From contig JABHCC010000056.1 of NCBI GenBank assembly GCA_018669475.1, positions 1 to 37,610 of the forward strand: a DNA stretch of 37,610 nt, written 5' to 3'. Position numbers and translations under genes: made by a program. Positions 9,184-17,708 of this stretch are shown here, one piece after another (the stretch's first letter is position 1; each line of letters opens with the position of its first letter). Under the pieces are notes generated by a model. That model saw only the letters and a list, made by a program, of their open reading frames with translations, was not told where the DNA came from and did not search any database. Source of the DNA: Bacteroidota bacterium. GTDB taxonomy: Bacteria > Bacteroidota > Bacteroidia > Bacteroidales > UBA12481.

Positions 9184-10130
9184 AACTCTTCCTCGATCAA
9201 GTACTTATTACGATCATGAGAGCTTCTGGAAACAAGTTCGGCCAGAAATCCTGTTAAGAATAGTTGTACCCCAATCAATACTACGAGGAGAGCCAAATAA
9301 AAAGCAGGCTGAGCAGTTATTTCGCGATAATCAACAATGTGCCTGGCAACAGCATACATTTTAGCCCCAATTAACCAAGCAGTAATAAACAGGCCAACCA
9401 TCATCATTAAAATGCCCATGGATCCGAAAAAATGCATTGGTTTTTTTGAGAAGCGTGTAATGAAACCAATGGTTAATAAATCCAGTGCTCCACTAAATAA
9501 TCTCGTCCAGCCATATTTTGATGTACCATATTTTCTCTCCTGATGCTGTACCACTTTTTCACCAATCCGGGTGAATCCTGCTCGTTTGGCTAATACCGGG
9601 ATATAGCGGTGCATATCGCCAAAAACCTCAATGCTTTTAACAACATTGGCGCTATAGGCCTTCAATCCACAGTTAAAATCATGGATCTTAACACGACTGG
9701 TTTTTCTGGCAACAAAATTAAAGAATTTGCTGGGTATTCGCTTTCCAAGCGGATCATAGCGTTTCTTCTTCCATCCTGAAACCAGATCGAATTTTTCCTC
9801 TCTGATCATTCGAACCAGTTCTGGTATTTCTTCAGGACTATCTTGCAAGTCAGCATCCATGGTAATTACAACATCGCCTTTTGCGGCACTAAATCCGCAG
9901 TGCAATCCAGCTGCTTTACCATAATTTCTTCTGAATTGAATACCCCTAACAGCTGGATTTTCTTTCTGTAAAGAGCGAATAACCTCCCAGGATTCATCGC
10001 GGCTTCCGTCATCTATTAAAATGACCTCGTAATCCAGCTTATTATCCTGGCAAACCTGATTAATCCAGGCAACTAATTCAGGCAGTGATTCTGCCTCATT
10101 CAAAAGTGGTATAACTAAACTTACTAACAA
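9180..10130 (-). CDS. Family 2 glycosyltransferase, DPM1/ArnC-like polyprenyl-phosphate type
   Basis: This 316-residue protein opens with LVIPLLNEAESLPELVAWI, has IDDGSRDESW and the DxD-type motif MDADLQDSPEEI, and continues with NYGKAAGLHCGF. These place it with dolichol-phosphate mannosyltransferase-like enzymes (DPM1, ArnC, GtrB). Two long hydrophobic segments in the last 90 residues would anchor it in the inner membrane. Such enzymes transfer a sugar from a nucleotide to undecaprenyl phosphate. It lies between a DUF4199 membrane protein (2-base gap) and a methyltransferase (4-base overlap), a common Bacteroidota arrangement. The sugar is unknown. Confidence 0.92.
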   Translation of the reverse strand: MLVSLVIPLLNEAESLPELVAWINQVCQDNKLDYEVILIDDGSRDESWEVIRSLQKENPAVRGIQFRRNYGKAAGLHCGFSAAKGDVVITMDADLQDSPEEIPELVRMIREEKFDLVSGWKKKRYDPLGKRIPSKFFNFVARKTSRVKIHDFNCGLKAYSANVVKSIEVFGDMHRYIPVLAKRAGFTRIGEKVVQHQERKYGTSKYGWTRLFSGALDLLTIGFITRFSKKPMHFFGSMGILMMMVGLFITAWLIGAKMYAVARHIVDYREITAQPAFYLALLVVLIGVQLFLTGFLAELVSRSSHDRNKYLIEEEL

Positions 10131-10132
10131 AA

Positions 10133-10705
10133 CTATTCCTGATTCAAGTTAGATTCTTCTTCCTGCTGTACGCCATGCATGGCGGTTTTAAAAGGATCGC
10201 TCTCGCGTCGAACAAAGATAGCGACAATCAATGAAACCATCAGTCCAAGAAATGCCGTACCTGCAATCGATGTGATCGCCTGAAATACTGGCGTTTGTAA
10301 ACTTTCAGCCAACTCAAGGCTTTCTTGTATCCGTTCTTCAGAGTAACCCCATTGATAATATTGTTCTTCAATAATATCCATGCTTAATTGCAAAGATTCT
10401 GGCTCCAGAATATTGTAGTAGACTACATTATAGACTGCAAAAACTATTGCAGCAAATAACATAACCCGCACTCCATATCCGAGGGCTTGTTTATAGCTGA
10501 TAAATCCATTGCAAAAGCGATCACGCCAGGTTTTCATAGAGATATAAACCGAAGCGAAAACTACAGCCCAGTTAAGCAGTTGTAAGCCCCTGGAGCCTTC
10601 TATATCGGACAGCCAAATCAACAATGCCATAAATGTTAAAACCAAGCCCACAATCAATCCATGTGTCCCTGCCGTTTTCCTTCTCAGGCTTTTATATGAT
10701 TCCAT
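10133..10705 (-). CDS. DUF4199 family membrane protein
   Basis: The 190-residue protein starting MESYKSLRR has four hydrophobic segments: two near residues 15-55, one near 75-95 and one near 145-170. This fits the DUF4199 family of Bacteroidota inner-membrane proteins of unknown function. An open frame extends further upstream to 10999, but that part runs antisense through the SRP RNA gene and lacks the character of a conserved domain, so I chose the ATG at 10705. The gene begins a minus-strand operon with the glycosyltransferases. Its role there is unknown. Confidence 0.82.
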   Translation of the reverse strand: MESYKSLRRKTAGTHGLIVGLVLTFMALLIWLSDIEGSRGLQLLNWAVVFASVYISMKTWRDRFCNGFISYKQALGYGVRVMLFAAIVFAVYNVVYYNILEPESLQLSMDIIEEQYYQWGYSEERIQESLELAESLQTPVFQAITSIAGTAFLGLMVSLIVAIFVRRESDPFKTAMHGVQQEEESNLNQE

Positions 10706-10768
10706 CAACGGTATTTTTTTAATTGCGAGCAAAGATACCCCAATTTTAGAGTAAGAAAAAAAAATTCT

Positions 10769-10776
10769 TACCTTTG
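10769..10776 (+). promoter_or_regulatory. Promoter -7 element for the SRP RNA
   Basis: TACCTTTG matches TAnnTTTG exactly and ends 5 bases before the first paired base of the SRP RNA. TTAG at 10746-10749, 19 bases upstream, is a three-of-four match to the TTTG -33 box. Confidence 0.7.
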
Positions 10777-10781
10777 CCGCA

Positions 10782-10888
10782 GGGTAAGTCTTATACGACC
10801 AGCTCCCGCTGAACTCCCCCAGGACCGGAAGGTAGCAAGGGTAGGCGGTTGTAGCGGTGCGATATAAGTAGCTTACCCTTCTTTTTTT
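10782..10888 (+). ncRNA. ffs: Signal recognition particle RNA (small bacterial type)
   Basis: The 5' end GGGTAAG pairs with CTTACCC at 10872-10878, and TCTTATA with TATAAG further in, giving the long single hairpin of the bacterial 4.5S-type RNA. The apical domain holds CAGGACCGGAAGGTAGCAAG near 10830, with the GGAA tetraloop and the asymmetric internal loop bound by Ffh. A run of seven T at 10882-10888 follows directly and would end transcription. The RNA works with Ffh in co-translational targeting of membrane proteins. Mature length is about 97-100 bases; the feature end includes the T run. Confidence 0.93.
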
Positions 10889-10900
10889 GCTTTGGAATCC

Positions 10901-10908
10901 TACCTTTG
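10901..10908 (+). promoter_or_regulatory. Promoter -7 element for the PD40 lipoprotein gene
   Basis: TACCTTTG is an exact TAnnTTTG match, placed between the T run of the SRP RNA and the ATG at 10923. The leader would be only about 8 bases long. No good -33 box was seen, partly because the region is occupied by the RNA terminator. Confidence 0.5.
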
Positions 10909-10922
10909 TAAAAATTTTCAAC

Positions 10923-11942
10923 ATGAGAGATAACTTTCCGACCAAATTCATTTTACTTTGTGTGCTTACAACTGCACTATTGCTATCAGGATCTTGCAAG
11001 CGTTGTGATGATATAGAGGTGATCTATCCATTTGGTCTTTTCCCTGATACAGTGATAAATCTTGAGCAGGTTAATACTGAGTATGATGATTACAATAGTT
11101 CAGCCCCTCCAAGCATTAATTACAGAATGGCTCTCATGTTCTCGAGCAATAGAAACACCCAGGGCGGGAAATACAGTTTAATTGATTACGAAGTGATGCT
11201 ATCCTTTGATCAGCACGCAGGAACATTTGGATTATATGCCAGCCTGGGCATGTACCCCTTCTTCTATTTGACAGATCTTGCCAATTCTGCAGACAATGAA
11301 TTTGGTCCGAATACCAGTAAAATAGGAACTGAGGAGTATCTCACCATGTTTTCCAGTGATCGCACTGGCAATATGGAGATCTTTGTTAGCTATTGGACTG
11401 ATAGGACATTTAATGGAATGTCACCTTTAGATCCGGCTCCTTTTCGCCTACAGGGTGTAAATTCTGCTAAATATGATGGTTACCCCACCCTGTCAGCTGA
11501 CCATAGTGAGTTTTATTTATGCTCGAACAGAGATGACAATCTCGACATATATAAAATCGATATCCCTGAACCAGATAATTTGGCAACCTGGATCAGTTTG
11601 AAAGACACTATTTTTCCTGCTGAACCGGTTGAAATTCTGAACTCACCGGCAGAAGATGCCTGCCCATATATCAATGGTGCTTTATTGGTTTTCGCCAGTA
11701 AAAGAGAAGGTGGTTATGGTGGATATGATTTATATTACAGCCGTTTAGAAGATGAAACCTGGGGTGAACCCATAAACTTCGGACCTGATATTAACACTGA
11801 GTATAATGAATTCAGACCCATTGTAATGTATGCAGAACTCTTTGAGAATGACTTAATGATCTTTAGTTCAGACCGTCCCTCAGGTAAAGGTGGTTATGAT
11901 CTGTATTATACAGGAATCCCCCGGATGTCAATTATTGACTAA
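10923..11942 (+). CDS. PD40 (WD40-like) beta-propeller lipoprotein
   Basis: The ATG at 10923 gives a 339-residue protein with a lipoprotein signal: basic start, hydrophobic stretch and lipobox LSGSC with Cys25 as the lipid-bearing residue. The mature part has at least five repeats of the form F-S-S-x-R/D-x-x-x-G-x-x-D-I/L-Y, such as FSSNRNTQGG, FSSDRTGNMEIF, CSNRDDNLDIY, FASKREGGYGGYDLYY and FSSDRPSGKGGYDLYY. These are PD40/TolB-type propeller blades. It is probably attached to the outer membrane and faces the periplasm or surface. Its partner is unknown. An in-frame start at 10887 is rejected because it falls in the SRP RNA terminator. Confidence 0.87.
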   Translation: MRDNFPTKFILLCVLTTALLLSGSCKRCDDIEVIYPFGLFPDTVINLEQVNTEYDDYNSSAPPSINYRMALMFSSNRNTQGGKYSLIDYEVMLSFDQHAGTFGLYASLGMYPFFYLTDLANSADNEFGPNTSKIGTEEYLTMFSSDRTGNMEIFVSYWTDRTFNGMSPLDPAPFRLQGVNSAKYDGYPTLSADHSEFYLCSNRDDNLDIYKIDIPEPDNLATWISLKDTIFPAEPVEILNSPAEDACPYINGALLVFASKREGGYGGYDLYYSRLEDETWGEPINFGPDINTEYNEFRPIVMYAELFENDLMIFSSDRPSGKGGYDLYYTGIPRMSIID

Positions 11943-12015
11943 TTTCATTTGTATATAAATTAATACCCAGCTGATCACAACATATAAAAACGGGTTATAT
12001 TGCTGAAATAGAAAA

Positions 12016-12630
12016 ATGCTTTTAAAACTATATAACGAAAACCCTAACCCACGTGATGTTGCGCGTGTAGTGAACATCCTGCGTGACGGAGGAGTTATAA
12101 TATACCCTACAGATACTGTTTATGGACTGGGATGTGATATAACCAAACAAAGAGCAGTAGAAAGGATCGCACGTATTAAAGGGTTAAAACCTGAAAAATC
12201 CAATTTTTCCTTTATTGCATATGATCTCAGTCATCTCTCTGATTATACACGCCCGCTGAATAACCAGATATACAAGCTCATGAAGCGTAATCTTCCTGGT
12301 CCCTTCACATTTATACTTGAAGCTTCGAGTGTGGTACCAAAACTATTGAAGCAGAAAAGAAAAAATGTAGGTATCAGAATACCTGACAACAATATAATTC
12401 GCACGATAGTTAAGGAGTTGGGTAATCCCATTTTAACAACCTCAGTACACTCTGAAGATTTAGTTCTGGAATACACAACTGATCCTGAACTTATTGATGA
12501 AGAAATGGGACACGCAGTAGACATGGTAATAGATGGTGGTTATGGAAATAATATTCCCTCTACAATCGTTGATTGCACTGGCCCCGAGATTGAGATACGA
12601 AGACAGGGTCTGGGCGAATTGGAATGGTAA
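12016..12630 (+). CDS. YrdC/Sua5 family protein, YciO-like (threonylcarbamoyl-AMP synthase fold)
   Basis: This 204-residue protein carries GGVIIYPTDTVYGLGCD near residue 27-43, then ERIARIKGL, MKRNLPGPFTFIL and VGIRIPDNN, and ends VIDGGYGNNIPSTIVD. This is the YrdC fold that binds ATP and threonine. The order of motifs and the length are closest to YciO, as in E. coli. YrdC and Sua5 make threonylcarbamoyl-AMP for t6A37 in tRNA; YciO itself is a weaker relative whose role is less clear. Whether this copy supplies t6A depends on whether the genome has another TsaC. It runs convergent to trkH. Confidence 0.88.
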   Translation: MLLKLYNENPNPRDVARVVNILRDGGVIIYPTDTVYGLGCDITKQRAVERIARIKGLKPEKSNFSFIAYDLSHLSDYTRPLNNQIYKLMKRNLPGPFTFILEASSVVPKLLKQKRKNVGIRIPDNNIIRTIVKELGNPILTTSVHSEDLVLEYTTDPELIDEEMGHAVDMVIDGGYGNNIPSTIVDCTGPEIEIRRQGLGELEW

Positions 12631-12641
12631 GTCAGATTCTC

Positions 12642-14087
12642 TTATTTCCTCCAGAATACAGGAGAAAGGAGTACAATTACAGTAAACAGCTCCAGCCTGC
12701 CCATTAACATCAGGAAACCTAAAAACCACTTTCCAAAAGCTGGCAGGTGGGCGAAATTATCCAGGGGGCCAACCGAGCCGATTCCCGGGCCAATATTTCC
12801 CAGACAGGCAGCAACTGCACCCATTGAAGAAGTCATATCCATGCCCAGCATGGCCATAACCACAACTCCGACAATAAAAATCAACATATACAAGACTACA
12901 AAATTCAGAATATTTGAAGTAATACTATCAGGTACGGCTCTATGGTTATATCTGATCGGGATAACGGCATTAGGATGTAAAATACGTTTCGATTCCAGAT
13001 ATGAATTCTTCATGGTAAGCCAAACCCTGATAATTTTTATTCCACCACCCGTTGATCCGGCTGATCCACCAAAGAACATCAGAATAAATATAAGAGTCAC
13101 TAATAAGGGAGCCCAGGCAAGGTAATCAGCAGTAACATATCCTGTTGTAGTCATAATAGAAACTACCTGAAAGATCGACTCTCTGAAATTTTCCTCAAAT
13201 AAACCTCCCCGGCTAAGTGATAGTACCAGGGTGAAAATCACAGTGAACCCAAGAAGAAACCCAAGGTACACCCTGAATTCTTCATTGTTCCATATCTTTT
13301 TTGTTCGTCCTTTAAGAGCAAAGTATGCCATAGTGAAGTTAGTACCTGCAACCAGCATAAAAAAGCTTATCACATAATGAATATATGGACTCGACCATGC
13401 TGCAATACTGGCTTGTTTGGTTGAATATCCACCGGTGGCCATTGTTGTTAAACTGTGATTGAAAGCATCGAAGAATGACATACCCCCAAACAAGAGGAGA
13501 ATCATTTCAGTTAAGGTGAATGCCACGTAAATAGCCCATAATCTCTTTGCTGTTTCTTTCACCTTCGGATGAAGTTTATCCGGGGCTGGTCCGGGCACTT
13601 CTGCTACAAACAATTGTAAGCCACCAATTCCAAGCAATGGTAATATTGCCAGAGACAAAACAATTATCCCCATGCCGCCTATCCACTGGGTCATACTGCG
13701 CCAAAACAGCACACTGGCAGGAAGGGCTTCTATATCATTCAAAATCGATGCTCCGGTAGTTGTAAAACCTGAAATTGTTTCAAAAAAGGCATCTGTAAAT
13801 GAGGGAATTGATCCGCTGAGAAGAAATGGTAGTGTTCCAAAAAAACTAAAAATAATCCAACTTAAAGACACTACCAGAAAGCCTTCCTTCTTACCAAGAT
13901 TCTTACTTTTCTCTTTATTTATCAGAATCACAAGTAATGCTGTTGCCATGGTGATCCCTGATGACAAAAGCATCTTAAGTGCAACTCCATCCTGATATAT
14001 CAATGACAGAATCACGGAGAGACTCATGAAAGCTCCTTCAAGTAACAGTAAGCGTCCTAATACTTTAATTACAAAGCGAATATTCAT
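12642..14087 (-). CDS. trkH: Trk/Ktr potassium uptake channel subunit TrkH
   Basis: The protein spans the inner membrane many times and contains the repeated channel loops of the TrkH/KtrB family: TISGFTTTGASIL in the first repeat, TTMATGGYSTKQ in the second, IMTTTGYVTADY in the third and ACLGNIGPGIGSVGP in the fourth, each with the selectivity-filter glycine. Starting at ATG 14087 gives 481 residues, an AAAGG sequence a few bases upstream, and an 8-base gap to trkA. A start at 14114 would add 9 residues but overlap trkA, so I prefer 14087. It works with TrkA, which lies directly upstream, to import K+. Confidence 0.92.
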   Translation of the reverse strand: MNIRFVIKVLGRLLLLEGAFMSLSVILSLIYQDGVALKMLLSSGITMATALLVILINKEKSKNLGKKEGFLVVSLSWIIFSFFGTLPFLLSGSIPSFTDAFFETISGFTTTGASILNDIEALPASVLFWRSMTQWIGGMGIIVLSLAILPLLGIGGLQLFVAEVPGPAPDKLHPKVKETAKRLWAIYVAFTLTEMILLLFGGMSFFDAFNHSLTTMATGGYSTKQASIAAWSSPYIHYVISFFMLVAGTNFTMAYFALKGRTKKIWNNEEFRVYLGFLLGFTVIFTLVLSLSRGGLFEENFRESIFQVVSIMTTTGYVTADYLAWAPLLVTLIFILMFFGGSAGSTGGGIKIIRVWLTMKNSYLESKRILHPNAVIPIRYNHRAVPDSITSNILNFVVLYMLIFIVGVVVMAMLGMDMTSSMGAVAACLGNIGPGIGSVGPLDNFAHLPAFGKWFLGFLMLMGRLELFTVIVLLSPVFWRK

Positions 14088-14094
14088 CTTGCCT

Positions 14095-15435
14095 TTATTT
14101 GAAAAAGCGCTCAACCCTTGGAATCGCTGAGGGCAAGGTAAAAACTATTACTTTATCAGATGGACGAATAAGTGTATCTCCACTCGCAATAAATCCGGAT
14201 TTACCACGAATGATTCCACCAACAATTGCTTCATCCGGAAAATTAAGATCCTTTAACGGAGCTTTGGTAATTTCTGATCCTTCGTTTGGTCGAATCTCCA
14301 ACAACTCTGCATCCGTTCCGGTAAGGCATTTGACTGAACTGATCAGGGCATTCATAGTGAATCCAAATATATGGCTGGCTGCAATGAATTTCTTATTAAT
14401 CATTGAATCAATCCCAATATTCTCAGCTAACCTGATATATTCAATGTTCTCTACCTCAGCAATGGTCTTTTTAACTCCTAATTTTTTAGCCTGCAGACAT
14501 GACAGGATATTTGTTTCGGAGTTTCCGGTTACTGCAATGAAAGCATCCATCTCTTTGATGCCTTCCTCAACAAGTAAGTCCATATCACTACCGTCTCCTC
14601 TGATAACCATCGTTTTATCAAGATTATCTGCCAGATCAAAACTTTTTGCCCGGTCAATCTCAATCAGTTTAATATTACTCCTGTTTTGTAGAACACGAGC
14701 AGTTTGGGCACCAATCCGACTTCCCCCTACAATCATAATATTTCGTATATGAAATTTCTGCTTACCAGAAAATTTCATCAGTTTTGAAATACCAGTCTGG
14801 TTGGTGATGACATAAACTACATCATTTACTTTAAAAACTTCATTCCCACGTGGTACAATAGTATTGCCATCCCGTGTAATAGCTACAGCGCGATAGCTCA
14901 AGCCCTTATTGAGCTGTGTTGCTTCAAGTAAGGTGCGATTTATTATAGGAGCGTTGTCTCCTAAGCGTACCACAATCAATGTAAGTTTACCTCCGGAGAA
15001 ATCAACCACCTCTGTAGTTCCAGACTGATTCAGTAACCCGACTACCTCTTTGGCTGCCAATTGCTCAGGATATATCAGGGAATCAATACCCATCCCTTTG
15101 AATAATTCCTTATGAGTACTCTTCAGATATTCAGGATTGTCAATACGAGCGATTGTCTTGCATGCCCCCAGCTTTTTACTGAGTATGGATGAAGTGATAT
15201 TAAGTTCCTCAGTGGGAGTCACCGATATGAACAAATCTGACTTACATACCTCCGCTTCCTTAAGAGTTTCTATCGATGCTGAGGACCCCCGAATGGTCAT
15301 TACTTCAAGATGGGAGTCCAGACTATTTAAGCGCTCATTATCAGTATCAATAACCACGATTTCGTGGCGCTCAATGCTAAGCATCTTTGCCAAATAAGTA
15401 CCAACTTCACCAGCACCTGCAATAATGATCTTCAT
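14095..15435 (-). CDS. trkA: Trk potassium transporter regulatory subunit TrkA
   Basis: This 446-residue cytoplasmic protein has two TrkA_N/TrkA_C (RCK) units. The first Rossmann motif is IIAGAGEVGTYLAKML near residues 3-18 with an acidic end at VIDTD; the second is IMIVGGSRIGAQTARVL near residue 235. Each is followed by a RCK_C domain, the last ending near LPSAIPRVERFF. TrkA binds NAD(H) or ATP and gates TrkH. The full-length double RCK form is normal for the family. A TAnnTTTG box on this strand lies about 90 bases upstream, so trkA and trkH are probably transcribed together from it. Confidence 0.95.
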   Translation of the reverse strand: MKIIIAGAGEVGTYLAKMLSIERHEIVVIDTDNERLNSLDSHLEVMTIRGSSASIETLKEAEVCKSDLFISVTPTEELNITSSILSKKLGACKTIARIDNPEYLKSTHKELFKGMGIDSLIYPEQLAAKEVVGLLNQSGTTEVVDFSGGKLTLIVVRLGDNAPIINRTLLEATQLNKGLSYRAVAITRDGNTIVPRGNEVFKVNDVVYVITNQTGISKLMKFSGKQKFHIRNIMIVGGSRIGAQTARVLQNRSNIKLIEIDRAKSFDLADNLDKTMVIRGDGSDMDLLVEEGIKEMDAFIAVTGNSETNILSCLQAKKLGVKKTIAEVENIEYIRLAENIGIDSMINKKFIAASHIFGFTMNALISSVKCLTGTDAELLEIRPNEGSEITKAPLKDLNFPDEAIVGGIIRGKSGFIASGDTLIRPSDKVIVFTLPSAIPRVERFFK

Positions 15436-15526
15436 CGCTTTATATTCATTTTATTTGTCCCCGATTGAATCTTGAGAACTCCCATGACAAATAACAATCG
15501 TTCTGTGTGTCAAAATAATTTCGCTA

Positions 15527-15534
15527 CAAAAGTA
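15527..15534 (-). promoter_or_regulatory. Promoter -7 element for trkA-trkH
   Basis: On the minus strand the bases read TACTTTTG, an exact TAnnTTTG match, located just upstream of trkA after the end of comEC. A TTTG lies 23 bases further upstream, longer than the usual 19, so only the -7 element is called. Confidence 0.45.
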
Positions 15535-15544
15535 CAATCCTAAA

Positions 15545-17128
15545 TTAAAGCTTGTTGCAAATTTCGTATAAAAATCCTACTGCTCCCCAGATAAATAAAT
15601 ACCACAATACCGCATACGGCTGTAATATGCTTTTTTTAAGGCCATTACGAAATACAAATAATAATCCCAAATAGAATAAACACTCAACAACAGGAAACTC
15701 CTGAACGATTAATGTACTGCCAGGAAGCTTCCCCAGCAGGCTCCCCAGGCTTATCCATGTATCCATAAGCCAGTTGATAAAGTTGTACACAATGGGTATT
15801 TGCAATCCCAAACTTTGTACAAACAGGATAACTAAGCACAGGTAAAAAATAAATAAGCCTAATGGCATAAGTATGATATTACCCAGAAGAAAATAAACCG
15901 GAAATCGGGCAAACACAAATAAAACTACCGGAATAGTCAAAGTTTGAGCTGCCAGGCTAATTCCAGCAAGATCACGAATTCGCTTAAGTACAATATTCCT
16001 TACCGGCAAGGCTTTTTGGAATTTTGGAAAGTATACGAGTATGCCCAGAATTGCCAGATACGACAACAGAAATCCTGTTGAGAATATTCCGGCCGGTTCG
16101 ATTATAGTGTGGAAGAAACAAACAAGGTAAACCAGATGTATTGAGGTTACCTGTCTTCCCATCCATCTTGATAAAATGAACAGACTTATCATTCCGGCCG
16201 CTCTGCCAGCGCTAGGTGGGATCCCACAAACAAATACATACAACCATACCGTTAGAATACAAACACATCGATTAAGGGGATGATTCTGTGGAAATCCAAT
16301 TAATGTCATTAATTTCATCAGTACCATGAAAACAAGACCCACATGCAAACCACTTACGGCTAGAAGATGCATAATTCCGGCAGTGGAAAAAACTTTTTTG
16401 ATATCCCTGTCCATCCCTCGTTTATCTCCAAGCAGCATAGCTTTAATCACTGTTTTATTTGACTCAGCCACCTGAAAAAGGGCTATCTCTGAATATAATT
16501 TAAGCCGTATCAGAGCGATAAATTTTGACAGAGATTTTACCATGCCACCTGCACTTTTTCTGCCTGCTAAGCGAATTTCAGAATAATCCATCCGGGTGTA
16601 ATATCGTATACCAAAACCGGCCCAATATCCTTTTTTGCCGAAAGCTGACACTTCACTACGAAAATCGAATGGCTTGAAATTACTATTCATCTGCAAAATA
16701 TCCCCAACTGAGATTACATTTGCTTCCTCAGGCAGAGGTAATTCTACCAAAATCCTGGTTCCGGCGATAGAATGTGTCACTTCGGGATCAATTTCCAGCA
16801 AGCTGACTATTAATTGATTTTGGAATCGATTTTCCTTAACCATCACTACCCTGCCGGATGAGCTATAGTTTACACCTTCTTCAATATGTGGATCTGGATA
16901 CCGAATGAGCATCATACTCCATCCGGAGAGAAGACCTGCACAAATACTTAATATAAGTCCTTGTCGTCTAAGTAAAGAATATCTTGAGGGAAGGAGTAAT
17001 ATAAATAATACGGCCAACAGAAGTAAAAGCATAATTATCAGCCCAATTCCTTTAGGTTGATAAAACCATCCGACTAATAATCCTGAAATCCAGGCCCAAA
17101 CAAAGTATCGAAAACCATGCATCCCCAC
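15545..17128 (-). CDS. ComEC/Rec2 family membrane protein, no beta-lactamase domain
   Basis: This protein of about 525 residues has an N-terminal DUF4131-type part with hydrophobic segments and an OB-like stretch, and then the Competence domain, recognised by AMLLGDKRGMDRDIKKVFSTAGIMHLLAVSGLHVGLVF and PPSAGRAAGMISLFIL. ComEC forms the inner-membrane channel for single-stranded DNA in natural transformation. The C-terminal metallo-beta-lactamase nuclease domain of Bacillus-type ComEC is absent; the protein stops soon after the last membrane segment. Start candidates are GTG 17128 and ATG 17122; both lie inside a strong RNA hairpin. Whether this organism takes up DNA is not known. Confidence 0.85.
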   Translation of the reverse strand: MGMHGFRYFVWAWISGLLVGWFYQPKGIGLIIMLLLLLAVLFILLLPSRYSLLRRQGLILSICAGLLSGWSMMLIRYPDPHIEEGVNYSSSGRVVMVKENRFQNQLIVSLLEIDPEVTHSIAGTRILVELPLPEEANVISVGDILQMNSNFKPFDFRSEVSAFGKKGYWAGFGIRYYTRMDYSEIRLAGRKSAGGMVKSLSKFIALIRLKLYSEIALFQVAESNKTVIKAMLLGDKRGMDRDIKKVFSTAGIMHLLAVSGLHVGLVFMVLMKLMTLIGFPQNHPLNRCVCILTVWLYVFVCGIPPSAGRAAGMISLFILSRWMGRQVTSIHLVYLVCFFHTIIEPAGIFSTGFLLSYLAILGILVYFPKFQKALPVRNIVLKRIRDLAGISLAAQTLTIPVVLFVFARFPVYFLLGNIILMPLGLFIFYLCLVILFVQSLGLQIPIVYNFINWLMDTWISLGSLLGKLPGSTLIVQEFPVVECLFYLGLLFVFRNGLKKSILQPYAVLWYLFIWGAVGFLYEICNKL

Positions 17129-17158
17129 ATCTTTTAATAGTATAGATGCAGGGATGCA
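17118..17158 (-). promoter_or_regulatory. Start-codon-sequestering hairpin in the comEC leader
   Basis: In RNA of the minus strand, UGCAUCCC, UG and CAUCU on one side pair with AGAUG, UG and GGGAUGCA on the other, around an 11-base loop. With the two G-U wobbles this gives a 15-bp stem. The wobbles exist only on this strand; on the plus strand they would be C-A mismatches. The ATG at 17122 and the GUGGGG region before it lie in the 3' arm. The structure also stands about 20 bases after the stop of the upstream lipoprotein gene, so it may instead act as a weak terminator. Confidence 0.55.
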
Positions 17159-17178
17159 GTATGAATGGAAAAAATATT

Positions 17179-17703
17179 CTATTTATTTTCCTGAGATTCC
17201 CATGATTGGATTAACTCCTCTAAAGATTTTCCCATATTCTGCACTGATACTTCTGCATCATCAGCTAGTGGATGATCAGGATACTTCTCTATAAACTCCA
17301 GATAGAGTTTTTCAGCGGTTTCGTACTGCTGCATCTGGTTTTCGTAAACAAATGCCTCCAAAAAGAGACAATAAGATCTCTTGTCAAAGTCTGGAAAATT
17401 ATTCAGAATTCTTTGGTAGTATTCAATTGCCCTGCCTGCCATTTGGAGGTTCATTGCAATTTCTGCCGCCCGGTACAGATATTCAGCCGAAATAGTGTCT
17501 TCAGGTAATGCATTGGCATAATTTTCATAGGCTTGTATCAATTCCTGTGCCTTCGCCAAGTCTGCCAGGCTACTGGTATCCGACAAAACGAGAGCTTCAA
17601 GCTCATCAATTGCCGATGTCATTTGTTTGATTTCTTTTTGATTGCCACATGACCAAAATAAGGTAATTGATATGACAACTAATAGCAGGGTACGCAGATT
17701 CAT
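17179..17703 (-). CDS. TPR-repeat lipoprotein
   Basis: This 174-residue protein has a lipoprotein signal with lipobox LFWSC and Cys19. After a short coiled stretch it contains helical pairs of tetratricopeptide type, for example AEYLYRAAEIAMNLQMAGRAIEYYQRIL and CLFLEAFVYENQMQQYETAEKLYLEFIEKYPDHPLADDA, which matches the pattern of YbgF/BamD-like repeats. It is likely a membrane-anchored periplasmic protein-binding scaffold. It begins 5 bases after def and is the third gene of the ruvX-def operon. The exact role is unknown. Confidence 0.82.
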   Translation of the reverse strand: MNLRTLLLVVISITLFWSCGNQKEIKQMTSAIDELEALVLSDTSSLADLAKAQELIQAYENYANALPEDTISAEYLYRAAEIAMNLQMAGRAIEYYQRILNNFPDFDKRSYCLFLEAFVYENQMQQYETAEKLYLEFIEKYPDHPLADDAEVSVQNMGKSLEELIQSWESQENK

Positions 17704-17708
17704 AGTAG

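Noticed and set aside
10706-10999. N-terminal extension of the DUF4199 gene
   Set aside because: It is antisense to the whole SRP RNA gene and its promoter, and the conserved domain begins at the ATG at 10705.
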